A DNA stretch of 36,533 nt from Treponema sp. (GCA_022510925.1 JAFLSO010000020.1:1-36533), one strand, 5' to 3'; counted from the first letter of the stretch, positions 8,221 through 17,074 are shown. Program-made: numbers and translations. The notes: generated by a model not told the origin, from the sequence alone.

Positions 8221-9711
8221 TCAGGAGCCGCTGTATTCCCTGCCGCATCCCCTGCGGACAGCCTCCTTGTACACTTCCAGGTAGCCCTCCGCTGCCTTGT
8301 CCCAGCCGAACGTCTCCCGCATTCCGCGCTCCTGCATCTTCTTTATGTGATCCTTGCGGTTGTAGTATGCCCACACGGCCCATCCCACAGTGTCATAAAC
8401 GGCCTGCGGCGTGAGCGAGTCGAACACGAACCCCGTGCCGCTTCCCGTGTCCTGATTGTAGTTCTCAACCGTGTCAGCGAGCCCGCCCGTCCTGCGCACT
8501 ATGGGCAGAGTGCCGTACAGCATTGAGTAAATCTGGTTCAGTCCGCACGGCTCGTATTTAGACGGCATCAGGAAGAAGTCGCTTCCCGCCTCTATCAGAT
8601 GGCTCAGCTTGTCGTCATAGCCTATGTACGCGCGAAGGTTGGGGAGCTTTTCCTGCAGCGCGCGTATCTCGTTCTCGCACCAGGCCTCTCCGCTTCCCAG
8701 GACCGCGAACTGCACGTTCATCGTGGTGCATATTCCGTAAGCGGACCCGTATGTGGGGGCAAAAACCTCGGCGATGCCTTTCTGGTCCACCAGGCGCGTC
8801 ACTATTCCCACCACAGGGATGTCGGGATTAATCTCCAGCCCCATCTGCTTCTGCAGCTCGGCCTTGCACCTGGCCTTTCCGCTCATATCCTTCACGCTGT
8901 AGTTTGCGGGAATCTTCTTGTCTATCTCGGGATTCCACTCCTTAACGTCCGCACCGTTAAGTATGCCCCTTATAACATCGCTTCTCACGCGCAGAAGACC
9001 GTCCATTCCGAACCCGCCCTCCATGGTCTGAATCTCGCGGGCGTATGTAGGGCTCACGGTGGTTATCATGTCGGCGCTGGACACACCCGCCTGCAGGAAG
9101 TTTATGCCGCCCTCATGCTCGAATCCCGCGCCGTAATAAAGCCCCCAGTCTATTCCCAGGGCGGGGAACTGGTCCTTGGAATACTGGCCCTGGTAGCCCT
9201 GGTTGTGTATGGTCAGGACGCTGGCGGTGCCCTCGAACCCGCAGTAGCGGCAAACGTGCTTGGCCAGGACGGGAGCAAGGCACGCAGACCAGTCGTGGGC
9301 ATGGACTATGTCGGGGTACCATCCAAGTTTCCTGCACAGCTGGAACGCACCGTGCGCCAGGACCGCGAAGCGGTAGGGGTTGTCGTGGAAGTCCGTCTCT
9401 CCGGGAACGCCGTAAATGCCGTCGCGCCCGTAGCAGCCCTCGTGGTCTATGAAATACACCGGCAGATCATCGCATCCGGGCATTTTGGCGGTGTAAACGG
9501 CGCTCCATGTCTCCACCCTGCCGGCGGCTATGGCCATGGGACCGGAAAGCTGGTTGAGTTTTTTCCGGTCTATGCGGTAATAGCGCGGCATGACTATCTT
9601 AACGTCATGCCCCATTTTTGTAAGCTGTATGGAGAGCGCGCTGACCATATCCGCGAGCCCGCCGGTTTTTGCGAACGGAACCGCCTCCGCCGTTACCATC
9701 AAGATTCTCAT
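8221..9711 (-). CDS. glgA: Glycogen synthase (ADP-glucose type, GT5)
   Basis: Transfers glucose from ADP-glucose to the end of an alpha-1,4-glucan in glycogen storage. The 496-residue length is normal for bacterial GlgA. Visible motifs are the N-terminal MRILMVTAEAVPFAKTGGLAD with the KTGGL substrate loop at residues 15-19, HAHDWSACLAPV, LTIHNQGYQGQ, the GT-B linker segment IPVVGIVTRLVDQKG, and the C-terminal donor-binding MPSKYEPCGLNQIYSMLYGTLPIVRRTGGLADTV region. A GGGGG ribosome binding site precedes the ATG at 9711. The gene lies 35 bases after the aminotransferase stop on the same strand and is probably co-transcribed with it. No other glycogen gene is in the window. Confidence 0.95.
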   Translation of the reverse strand: MRILMVTAEAVPFAKTGGLADMVSALSIQLTKMGHDVKIVMPRYYRIDRKKLNQLSGPMAIAAGRVETWSAVYTAKMPGCDDLPVYFIDHEGCYGRDGIYGVPGETDFHDNPYRFAVLAHGAFQLCRKLGWYPDIVHAHDWSACLAPVLAKHVCRYCGFEGTASVLTIHNQGYQGQYSKDQFPALGIDWGLYYGAGFEHEGGINFLQAGVSSADMITTVSPTYAREIQTMEGGFGMDGLLRVRSDVIRGILNGADVKEWNPEIDKKIPANYSVKDMSGKARCKAELQKQMGLEINPDIPVVGIVTRLVDQKGIAEVFAPTYGSAYGICTTMNVQFAVLGSGEAWCENEIRALQEKLPNLRAYIGYDDKLSHLIEAGSDFFLMPSKYEPCGLNQIYSMLYGTLPIVRRTGGLADTVENYNQDTGSGTGFVFDSLTPQAVYDTVGWAVWAYYNRKDHIKKMQERGMRETFGWDKAAEGYLEVYKEAVRRGCGREYSGS

Positions 9712-9746
9712 AATGCCCCCTTAGTGAAATTAATTATAAAAACAAG

Positions 9747-10943
9747 TCAGCCTATATTCTCCATGGCCTTTATGAAAGCGGCCCTGGATGACCGGATTAT
9801 CTCCTCGCTCACGCAGTACGCGAGCCGGAACCATCCCTTCCCGCCGAAACCGCTCCCGGGCGCGCCCAGTATGCGGTATTTCTTCAGATGCTCGCAGAAC
9901 GCCATGTCGTCCCCGCCGAATCCGTCGGGCACCCTGCACCACAGGTAGAACGCCCCCTGAGGCCTCACATACTCTATGCCGGCCGCGTCCAGATTCGCCA
10001 TGAGCTCGTCACGGCGCTTCCTGTACGGCGAGTAGTCCGCGGGCGCGCTCCATGTCCTGGCCACCACGCGCTGCATTAGGCCCGGAGCGTTCACATAGCC
10101 CAGAATACGGGTTGTGAACACGCACGCCGCCACAAGCTCGTCCTTTCCGGGGCTGGCCCCGTTCACCGCTATGTATCCTATGCGCTCGCCGGGAAGGCTG
10201 AGGTTCTTGGCGAAGCTCGTCACCACCACGGAATTCTCATACTCAGTGAACACGGAGGCTGTCCTGGCGCCGTCATAGGTTATGGCGCGGTACGGCTCGT
10301 CGCATATGAGCCATGGCGCGCGCCCGGATTTCCCGGCATGGTCCCTGAGCGTCTCAGCCAGCGCGTGAATCTCGTCCTGGGTGTACACGCGCCCCGTGGG
10401 ATTGTTCGGGCTGTTCACAAGGACCGCCGCAGTCCTCCCGCTGAGCGCGCGTCCTATGGCCCCGCAGTCCGGGGAGAAGTCCTTCCCGCACGGAACCTCC
10501 ACGAGCTTCCCGCCGTAATTGCCCACGTAATGCCTGTACTCCGCGAAAAAAGGAGAAGGCACTATGACCTCGTCCCCGGGATTAAGTATGGCCTTGAGCA
10601 GTGCGTTCAGCGCGCCCGCCGCACCCACGGACATGACTACGCATTCCGGGCCCACGCTCACCCCCTGCTCCTGTGAGGTTTTCTCCGCCATGGCGCGCCT
10701 GGCCTCCGGATAGCCAGCGTTGGGCATATATCCGTGGAAATTCTTCTCTCGGCTTCCCGCAATGCGGGCGAATTCCTCGCTCACCTCCACCGGCGGATCC
10801 AGGTCCGGGTTCCCAAGGCTGAAGTCATAGACATTGTCCTCGCCGTAAATCTCCTTCAGGCGCATGCCCTCCTCGAACATCCTGCGGATTATGCCCGACG
10901 AGGGGCTTGTCATCATTTCTTTTATATGCTCAGCGACTGCCAT
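9747..10943 (-). CDS. PLP-dependent class I/II aminotransferase
   Basis: The 398-residue protein has the fold-type I aminotransferase pattern: YDFSLGNPDLDPP near residues 38-50, GYMPNAGYPEARRAMA, the MSVGAAGALNALLKAIL segment, VNSPNNPTGRVY, CDEPYRAITYDG, and the PLP-binding lysine in TSFAKNLSLPGERIGY. Near the end WCRVPDGFGGDDMAFCEHL precedes a region containing RLAYCVSEE, where the substrate-carboxylate Arg is expected. Proteins of this type in treponemes are annotated as aspartate- or tyrosine-like aminotransferases; the true substrate cannot be told. It starts at the ATG at 10943 with AAGGA upstream and a TATAAT box at 10976-10981. glgA follows 35 bases downstream, though no metabolic link is apparent. 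Confidence 0.85.
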   Translation of the reverse strand: MAVAEHIKEMMTSPSSGIIRRMFEEGMRLKEIYGEDNVYDFSLGNPDLDPPVEVSEEFARIAGSREKNFHGYMPNAGYPEARRAMAEKTSQEQGVSVGPECVVMSVGAAGALNALLKAILNPGDEVIVPSPFFAEYRHYVGNYGGKLVEVPCGKDFSPDCGAIGRALSGRTAAVLVNSPNNPTGRVYTQDEIHALAETLRDHAGKSGRAPWLICDEPYRAITYDGARTASVFTEYENSVVVTSFAKNLSLPGERIGYIAVNGASPGKDELVAACVFTTRILGYVNAPGLMQRVVARTWSAPADYSPYRKRRDELMANLDAAGIEYVRPQGAFYLWCRVPDGFGGDDMAFCEHLKKYRILGAPGSGFGGKGWFRLAYCVSEEIIRSSRAAFIKAMENIG

Positions 10944-10975
10944 AAATTTCCTTGCAAATTTACGTTATTTCTGTA

Positions 10976-11004
10976 ATTATACCACACTAGGACGGTTTAC
11001 ACAA
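10976..11004 (-). promoter_or_regulatory. Promoter of the aminotransferase-glgA pair
   Basis: The minus strand has TTGTGT (11004-10999), 17 bases, then TATAAT (10981-10976), with transcription predicted near 10969 and a leader of about 26 bases. The same interval on the plus strand has TTGCAA at 10952-10957 and TAATTAT at 10974-10980. These may serve the divergent gene at 11025, so the two -10 boxes overlap. Confidence 0.5.
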
Positions 11005-11024
11005 ATAGGATTTTCGGAGGCAGC

Positions 11025-11822
11025 ATGAAAAAAACATTCCTTACAATCACGCTGGTTCTCTGCGCGGCGCTTTACCTTCCGGCGGAGGAAATATTCAACG
11101 ACAGGATGACACGGGAGGAGCTTTCCCGTCTGGAGGGCGGCGAGACCGTCATCCGCAACCTGGACTCATACAAGAAGCTGTGCATGGTCTCTGAGAACGC
11201 GGGCGCACAAAGGGTGCTGGCGACGGTAAGGAGCATTAAGCCCGCTTACGTGGCGGAGATAATCAGGCTTTATCCTTACGAGGGGAACGAGGACCTGCCG
11301 CGGACGCTGGCCGAGCAGATAGCGGACGTGGAATCCTACGTGGGGATACCGTATTACTCCGAGCACGGGAAGAAATGGTACGACCTCTACTCAGCCGCCA
11401 GCATAATATCATCCAGGGACACCGAGACCGGCCGGGAGATACTGGCGGACCTGGAGATGGCGCCGTTCGGGACCATAAACACACTGATTACCATAGATGT
11501 CTCCCCCGACGGGCTTTACTACGAGAACATGAACCTTAACGTCCTGCGATATTCCGAAAAATTCAAGTGCGTGGACGAGAAGAAGATGAGGTCCTCCATA
11601 ACCGTGTTCAGGAACGGGGATAACTGGGTGCTGTACGCCGTGGGAGCGGTGAGCGCGCCGAGCATCTTCTTTCTCAGGGAGAGAGCGGAGATATCCTTCA
11701 TGAACCGCATAAGGACTTTCTGCACGTATTTTTTCAGCAGGCAAGAGCACGACTTGCAGACACAATACACGGGGGGGGGTATAACAAAACTGCCTGCACG
11801 GATATCTCCAACCTTGACATAG
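11025..11822 (+). CDS. Secreted protein, DUF6675-like, with a nine-G run near its 3' end
   Basis: The protein has 265 residues and starts at an ATG with GGAGG five bases upstream. Residues 1-20 form a signal peptide (MKKTFLTITLVLCAALYLPA). The body (around SRLEGGETVIRNLDSYKKL, PAYVAEIIRLYPYEG and VGIPYYSEHGKKWYDLYSAA) resembles the spirochete family I recall as DUF6675, of unknown function. The family-like part appears to end around FMNRIRTFCTYFFSRQ. The last 18 or so residues follow a run of nine G at 11771-11779 and look unlike protein under selection. A change in G number would give a different tail, either ending at once at 11784 or running on to 11923. Envelope location is likely; the role is unknown. 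Confidence 0.6.
   Translation: MKKTFLTITLVLCAALYLPAEEIFNDRMTREELSRLEGGETVIRNLDSYKKLCMVSENAGAQRVLATVRSIKPAYVAEIIRLYPYEGNEDLPRTLAEQIADVESYVGIPYYSEHGKKWYDLYSAASIISSRDTETGREILADLEMAPFGTINTLITIDVSPDGLYYENMNLNVLRYSEKFKCVDEKKMRSSITVFRNGDNWVLYAVGAVSAPSIFFLRERAEISFMNRIRTFCTYFFSRQEHDLQTQYTGGGITKLPARISPTLT
11771..11779 (+). repeat. Homopolymer run of nine G in the end of a coding region
   Basis: Nine consecutive G lie in the C-terminal codons of the secreted-protein gene at 11025. In the frame as read, translation continues to 11822. Loss of one G puts a TAA immediately after the run (11782-11784). Gain of one G opens a frame to the TGA at 11921-11923. Such runs slip during replication and are also prone to sequencing error. 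Confidence 0.85.
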
Positions 11823-11843
11823 GCAGTCTAATAAGGCTAAGAT
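11814..11843 (+). promoter_or_regulatory. Possible promoter of the WecA-like / HD-GYP pair
   Basis: A perfect TTGACA (11814-11819), an 18-base spacer and TAAGAT (11838-11843) form a plausible sigma70-type promoter, overlapping the end of the previous gene. The leader would be about 95 bases. Within it AAGGTGACAT occurs twice (11917-11926 and 11933-11942), and the second copy supplies the ribosome binding site for the ATG at 11945. Confidence 0.45.
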
Positions 11844-11944
11844 TAGGCTTGGTGTTGTATGGCTTGGAAGATATGTTCAGGTTGGCGGATATACTTTCAG
11901 CACGCGTTGCCCCCGCAAGGTGACATCTAGAGAAGGTGACATGC

Positions 11945-13039
11945 ATGCAGTTTTTGAATAACATTATAAACTATCTTGCTCAGAATACAGCCCGATGGAT
12001 CTATCCTCTGGTGTCGTTCGCACTTTCCGCGGGCCTTATCCCCATAATCATACTCTCATGCAGGAAGCACGGCTGGTACGACAAGGTGGACGAGCGCAAG
12101 ATACACAAGGGCAACATACCTCGGCTCGGAGGCGTGGGCTTCGTCACGGCGTTCTCCGCGGTAACGCTCGTATATGTACTGGTCACCAAGGACTACTCCA
12201 ACACAAGGCTCGCGTTCGTCATAAGCGGGCTAATAATCTTCATTTTCGGCGTGATGGACGATTTCCTCACGCTCAAGGCATACCTAAAGCTCATAGTACA
12301 GATAGCGGCGTCCCTGATAGCGATTGCAGCGGGATTCAGGTTCCGCACCATACTCTCGTGGGAGCTTCCCATGTGGCTCAGCTTCGCGCTCACGTTCTTC
12401 TGGATGATAGGCATCATAAACGCCTACAACCTTATAGACGGAGTGGACGCGCTCTGCGGGAGCCTTTCAGCCATGGTCATACTGACACTGGGCCTTATCT
12501 ATACAAAGGACGGCTCCACGCATCAGGCCACAGTGTGCATGATACTGGCCGCCGCTATCCTGGGGTTCCTCCTGTACAACAAGCCCAGGGCCAAAATTTT
12601 CATGGGTGACGGAGGCTCGCAGTTCCTGGGCTTCATGATAGCGGTCCTGCCACTGGAGAAGACCACGGCCCACTTTGAGTCCACCAAATTCTTCCTGATG
12701 GCGGTCTTGGTGTCGCTTCCCGCCATAGACTGCATCGCCGCGATATGGCGCCGTCTTCGCGAGCACAGGGGCATAATGACGCCCGACAAGCGGCACCTGC
12801 ACCATAAGCTTATGGGCATGGGCCTTTCTCCCGTGCACGTGCTTTTATTTCTGGCCGCGCTCCAGCTCCTGCTCTGCGCGGGGGGCTACATCTCCATGCG
12901 GATGAGGACCAGGCCGGGACTCACGCTGCTTCTGACACTTATGATCGCGGTGATTATATTTTTCATCATAATACATTTTTGCAGCAGGGCTTTGAAAAAA
13001 ACGGATCCGTGTGTTAAAGTAGAGGATACGGAGCAATAA
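11945..13039 (+). CDS. Polyprenyl-phosphate sugar-1-phosphate transferase, WecA/TagO/MraY family
   Basis: A 364-residue integral membrane enzyme of the family that moves an N-acetylhexosamine-1-phosphate from its UDP form to undecaprenyl phosphate, starting envelope polysaccharides. Visible family motifs are DKVDERKIHKGNIPRLGG, the metal-binding DDFLTLKAYLK, NAYNLIDGVDALCG, FMGDGGSQFLG and, near 275-290, TPDKRHLHHKLMGMG. The HLHH form is characteristic of the WecA/TagO branch rather than MraY. About ten hydrophobic segments are present. The ATG at 11945 has AGAAGG eight bases upstream and is preferred to the GTG at 11936. The stop TAA is immediately followed by the ATG of the HD-GYP gene. Together with the rfb genes it suggests polysaccharide synthesis, but the sugar is not known. 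Confidence 0.85.
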   Translation: MQFLNNIINYLAQNTARWIYPLVSFALSAGLIPIIILSCRKHGWYDKVDERKIHKGNIPRLGGVGFVTAFSAVTLVYVLVTKDYSNTRLAFVISGLIIFIFGVMDDFLTLKAYLKLIVQIAASLIAIAAGFRFRTILSWELPMWLSFALTFFWMIGIINAYNLIDGVDALCGSLSAMVILTLGLIYTKDGSTHQATVCMILAAAILGFLLYNKPRAKIFMGDGGSQFLGFMIAVLPLEKTTAHFESTKFFLMAVLVSLPAIDCIAAIWRRLREHRGIMTPDKRHLHHKLMGMGLSPVHVLLFLAALQLLLCAGGYISMRMRTRPGLTLLLTLMIAVIIFFIIIHFCSRALKKTDPCVKVEDTEQ

Positions 13040-14758
13040 ATGATTTTATATTACCAGCTGTGCCTCGTGCTGTCGCTGATACTGGCATGTGTTTTCGTAG
13101 CGCGGTGGAGCCGCTATGTCTCGTTCTACTTCTCCATGTTCTACCTGCTTACGCCATTCACGAACATATGCCATTACCTTCTTGCCAAATCCACGAGCAT
13201 AGAGGCCGCCGTTTTAGCCAACGGAATGGTTTATATGCTCAGCTACTGCATACAGGTGTTCTTCTTCCTGTACGTCGCCTCGTTCTGCAAGATAAAGCTA
13301 AGTAAAATCGTCTGCTTCATAGTGTTCATCATAAGCGCCACAGGGCTGTTCATGGTGACACTGACCGACAAGGGCCTGCCGTTCATGTACAAGGATGTAA
13401 GTCTCATTACCGTGGGCAGTGTCTCATACATAAAGAAAACCTACGGCATAGCGCACACTCTGTACTACGCCCTGCTGTTCACGTTCATACTTATAGATTT
13501 CGGGCTGCTTTTTTTCAGCATGCGGAAAAAGGACATATCGCGCAAGAACATAACTCTGCTCCTGATTTCCTACGCGGTCGTGGTGGTGGCGTTCATCACG
13601 GGCCGCAGCATATCGCAGGCAATAGACATAATGCCGCTGGCCTACGTGATAATCGAGGTCCTGATGCTTTTCGTGATAAAGCGGCTCGCGCTCTATGACG
13701 TGGAGCTCATGGTAAGCAACGCGTTCAAGAAAGAGGATCTTATAGGGCTCGCCGCGTTCGATGAGAGGCGGAACTACCTGGGATGCAACAAGCGCGTGGT
13801 GGAATGCTTCCCGGAGTTCGGCACGCTCAGGGTGGACTCTCCCATAGAATCCACATCAAAAATCTTCGCGCAGCTGAACGGGCTCATGGACGTGGTGGAG
13901 AACAAGCAGATGTTCAAGGCGGCCATAATAAAGAACGGGGACATCTTCTACAAGGTGACGGCGGGATTCCTGTACTCCGATAAAAAGAAAATAGGCTACC
14001 AGCTCCGCATAGAGGACAACACCAAGGAGCAGGAGTACATACGGCTCATGAACAACTACAGCGCGGACCTGGAGCGCGAGGTGATAAGAAAAACCACGCA
14101 CAGCCAGGAGATAATGAACAAGCTTGTGCTGGGCATGGCGGAGATGGTCCAGAGCCGGGACCCGAACACAGGCGGACACGTCAAGCGCACGAGCCAGGTG
14201 GTGGAGATTCTGGCCTCGGAGATGCGGAAGGACAAGTCCCTTGCGCTTGAGAATTCATTCTACGAGAACCTTATAAAGGCCGCCCCCATGCACGATCTGG
14301 GGAAAATCGCGGTGGACGACAAGATATTAAGGAAGCCTGAGAAATATGTCCCCGAGGAATACGAGATAATGAAAAGCCATGCGGAGAAAGGCGCCACAAT
14401 CGTGGAGAGCATACTCACAGGCATAGACGACCCGGAGCTCACCAAGATAGCCATAAACGTGGCGTACTATCACCACGAGCGCTTCGACGGCTCGGGCTAT
14501 CCCAAGCACCTGCACGGCGAGGAGATTCCGCTTGAGGCAAGGATAATGGCCATAGCGGATGTGTATGACGCCCTGGTGAGCGAGCGCTGCTACAAGGACC
14601 CGTATTCCCCCGAGATGGCGTTCAACATCATGGAGGACGGCATGGGCGCTCAGTTTGACCCCGCCCTGAACAAGTATTTCATCCAGGCACGTAAAAAGAT
14701 AGAGTCCTATTACGAGCAGATAAGGCGCAGGGAGAGGCGCACCCCAGGAATCCTGTGA
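13040..14758 (+). CDS. Membrane HD-GYP domain protein (likely c-di-GMP phosphodiesterase)
   Basis: The 572-residue protein has about seven N-terminal transmembrane helices (residues 1-215, like the 7TM sensor part of some histidine kinases), a PAS-like stretch (about 225-345), a short coiled region, then an HD-GYP domain (about 350-560). The catalytic signatures are intact: HD in MHDLGKIAVDD at H418-D419, HHE at 478-480, and GYP at 486-488 in FDGSGYP. Also present are SRDPNTGGHVKRT and DVYDALVSERCYK. The family hydrolyses cyclic di-GMP. The start codon directly follows the stop of the WecA-like gene, so translation is coupled. The sensed signal is unknown. Confidence 0.9.
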   Translation: MILYYQLCLVLSLILACVFVARWSRYVSFYFSMFYLLTPFTNICHYLLAKSTSIEAAVLANGMVYMLSYCIQVFFFLYVASFCKIKLSKIVCFIVFIISATGLFMVTLTDKGLPFMYKDVSLITVGSVSYIKKTYGIAHTLYYALLFTFILIDFGLLFFSMRKKDISRKNITLLLISYAVVVVAFITGRSISQAIDIMPLAYVIIEVLMLFVIKRLALYDVELMVSNAFKKEDLIGLAAFDERRNYLGCNKRVVECFPEFGTLRVDSPIESTSKIFAQLNGLMDVVENKQMFKAAIIKNGDIFYKVTAGFLYSDKKKIGYQLRIEDNTKEQEYIRLMNNYSADLEREVIRKTTHSQEIMNKLVLGMAEMVQSRDPNTGGHVKRTSQVVEILASEMRKDKSLALENSFYENLIKAAPMHDLGKIAVDDKILRKPEKYVPEEYEIMKSHAEKGATIVESILTGIDDPELTKIAINVAYYHHERFDGSGYPKHLHGEEIPLEARIMAIADVYDALVSERCYKDPYSPEMAFNIMEDGMGAQFDPALNKYFIQARKKIESYYEQIRRRERRTPGIL

Positions 14759-14853
14759 GAAGCCCGCAGGATTTGAACGCGGCCCGGTGCATGAATCCGT
14801 AAGAATCAATCCCTAAAATCCCGCTCCCGGACAGTGCGCCCGCATACCGGCGG

Positions 14854-14882
14854 TTGCAAAAAGGCGCGTAAAACGCTAGTAT
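14854..14882 (+). promoter_or_regulatory. Aconitase promoter
   Basis: TTGCAA (14854-14859), exactly 17 bases, then TAGTAT (14877-14882). Transcription would start near 14889, giving a leader of about 33 bases that ends in the strong ribosome binding site GAGGAG at 14911-14916. Confidence 0.6.
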
Positions 14883-14921
14883 GGGCATGAACTCTATATC
14901 TTATTTTAAAGAGGAGCTATC

Positions 14922-16949
14922 ATGGCACTTACCCTTGCAGAGAAAATAATTCAGGCGCACATAGTACCCGGCACATCGGACTTTACTCCCGGAACGCCCA
15001 TAGAGCGCGGGACGGACATAGCCCTTAAAATCGACCAAACGCTCACGCAGGACGCCACAGGAACCATGGCATACCTGCAGTTCGAGACCATAGGCGTGCC
15101 GCGGGTCAGGACGGAGCTTTCCGTAAGCTACGTGGACCATAACACGCTTCAGACGGACTTTAAGAATCACGATGACCACAGATACCTTCAGAGCATAGCG
15201 GCCAAGTACGGGCTTTATTTCTCGCGGCCGGGAAACGGCGTGTGCCATCAGGTTCACATAGAGCATTTCGGTAAGCCCGGAAAGACACTGCTGGGCTCTG
15301 ACAGCCACACTCCCACGGGCGGCGGTATAGGCATGATCGCCATAGGTGCCGGAGGAATAGACGTGGCGGTGGCCATGGGAGGCGGCGCTTTCCATCTTGC
15401 CATGCCCAGGATATACGGAGTGAGGCTCACCGGAAAGCTAAGGAAGGGAACGGGCGCCAAGGACATAATCCTGGAGGTGCTCAGGAGGGAGAGCGTGAAA
15501 GGCGGCGTGGGCGCCATATACGAGTATTTCGGAGAGGGCGTGGAGAGCCTGACCGTTCCGCAGAGGGCCACGGTCACCAACATGGGCGCGGAGCTCGGGG
15601 CCACCACCAGCGTGTTCCCGTCCGACGCCACCACCAGGCGCTTCCTGGAGAGCATGGGCCGCGGCTCTGACTGGACGGAGCTCAGGGCCGACGAGGGCGC
15701 ATCCTACGACAAAGTAATAGAGATAGACCTGGACAGACTGGGCTCCATGGCGGCATGCCCGCATTCCCCCGACAACGTAAAGCCCGTCTCAGAGCTTAAG
15801 GACATAAAAGTCACGCAGGTGGCCATAGGAAGCTGCACAAACTCCTCACTGGACGATCTGGCCGCGGTGGCCGCAATCGTGAGGGGAAAGCACGTGGCGC
15901 CCGGAGTGGAGGCGGGAATAGCGCCGGGAAGCCGCACCACATTGCTGATGGCCGAGAAAGCCGGCATTCTGGGAGACCTTATACGCGCGGGATTCCGCAT
16001 ACTGGAGAGCGCATGCGGCCCGTGCATAGGCATGGGATTCGCACCTAACAGCGAGGGCGTCTCGCTCCGCACGTTCAACAGGAACTTCAAGGGACGAAGC
16101 GGAACCGCCGACGCTGGCATTTACCTGGTAAGCCCAGAGACCGCCGCGGCAAGCGCCATAACAGGAACCATCACCGATCCCTCCACGCTGGAGTACGAGG
16201 ACAAAACATACACGCAGGACGGCAGGATATCGCTGCTTGACGGCGAGGACAGCAGGCTTAGCCCGGCAGACATACTGGAGGACGCCACCGACGAGGGCAT
16301 GCTCATTCCGCCGCTCGCGGAGAAATACACCTCGGACGTGGAGATTCTGCGCGGACCGAACATAAAGCCCTGCCCTCCATGCAGGCCGTGCGCGGACGAG
16401 CTTACACTCCCCGTCCTCCTGAAAGCGGGGAGCAACGTATCCACGGACGACATAATGCCCGCCGGCACCAAAGTCCTTCCGTTCCGCTCCAACATCCCGG
16501 AGATCTCAAAATTCACTTACGAGCGCCTGGACGCCGATTTCTACAAGAAGGCCGAGGCCATAGATTTCAGCGGCTGCTTCGTGGTAGGCGCGGAGAATTT
16601 CGGGCAGGGGTCAAGCCGCGAGCATGCCGCGCTCGGACCTATGTATCTGGGCGTGCGCGCGGTGATTGTGAAAAGCTTTGCCCGCATACATAAGGCGAAC
16701 CTCATAAACTACGGAATAATCCCCATAACTTTCGCGGACAGCGCGGACTATGATAAAATCAGCGAGGGAGACACCATTGCGCTGACCGGCATAAAGGAGA
16801 GCCTTTCCAAGGGAACTCCGTTCAGGCTCACATTGCGCTCAAAGGACGGCGAGCACAGCTTCGAGGGAGTGAACGACCTTGCGGAGCGCAGCAGGAGGAT
16901 TCTTCTGGAGGGCGGACTTGCCGTCTATACACGGAACGGCGGGCAGTGA
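14922..16949 (+). CDS. Aconitate hydratase (aconitase family)
   Basis: Interconverts citrate and isocitrate through a [4Fe-4S] cluster. The 675-residue chain has the swivelling and catalytic domains in the usual order: DHNTLQTD, GSDSHTPTGGGIGM, IGSCTNSSLDDL with the first cluster Cys, ACGPCIGMGFAPNS with the other two, and the C-terminal NFGQGSSREHAALGP and KSFARIHKANLINYGI. The length and motifs suit the short aconitase group often found in anaerobes rather than the 890-residue AcnA. A sister function such as homoaconitase or isopropylmalate dehydratase is less likely, since both domains are in one chain and no leucine gene is adjacent. It has its own promoter and stands alone; no other TCA gene is nearby. 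Confidence 0.88.
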   Translation: MALTLAEKIIQAHIVPGTSDFTPGTPIERGTDIALKIDQTLTQDATGTMAYLQFETIGVPRVRTELSVSYVDHNTLQTDFKNHDDHRYLQSIAAKYGLYFSRPGNGVCHQVHIEHFGKPGKTLLGSDSHTPTGGGIGMIAIGAGGIDVAVAMGGGAFHLAMPRIYGVRLTGKLRKGTGAKDIILEVLRRESVKGGVGAIYEYFGEGVESLTVPQRATVTNMGAELGATTSVFPSDATTRRFLESMGRGSDWTELRADEGASYDKVIEIDLDRLGSMAACPHSPDNVKPVSELKDIKVTQVAIGSCTNSSLDDLAAVAAIVRGKHVAPGVEAGIAPGSRTTLLMAEKAGILGDLIRAGFRILESACGPCIGMGFAPNSEGVSLRTFNRNFKGRSGTADAGIYLVSPETAAASAITGTITDPSTLEYEDKTYTQDGRISLLDGEDSRLSPADILEDATDEGMLIPPLAEKYTSDVEILRGPNIKPCPPCRPCADELTLPVLLKAGSNVSTDDIMPAGTKVLPFRSNIPEISKFTYERLDADFYKKAEAIDFSGCFVVGAENFGQGSSREHAALGPMYLGVRAVIVKSFARIHKANLINYGIIPITFADSADYDKISEGDTIALTGIKESLSKGTPFRLTLRSKDGEHSFEGVNDLAERSRRILLEGGLAVYTRNGGQ

Positions 16950-16984
16950 CGGCGCCGGCATCAGGCAAAAATTGTCTTAAAAAT

Positions 16985-17013
16985 TTGCATTTTCGGGCAT
17001 AAAGAACTATAAT
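16985..17013 (+). promoter_or_regulatory. Promoter of the ComFB / Bax-inhibitor gene group
   Basis: TTGCAT (16985-16990), a 17-base spacer and a perfect TATAAT (17008-17013) give a strong sigma70-type promoter. Transcription is predicted near 17020, with a leader of about 55 bases. Confidence 0.65.
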
Positions 17014-17074
17014 AGAGACGTATGACCATGCGCACGGCGCGGAGTCATGCGTCAGTCTTTAAATGGAGATACGA

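Noticed and set aside
8599-9948. Long open frame opposite glgA and the aminotransferase gene
   Set aside because: It is antisense to two clear enzymes, has no domain-like sequence, and reflects the GC-rich codon pattern of the real strand.
11789-11827. ACTGCCT/AGGCAGT inverted repeat as a terminator
   Set aside because: The loop is about 25 bases and no T run follows; the TTGACA within it fits a promoter better.
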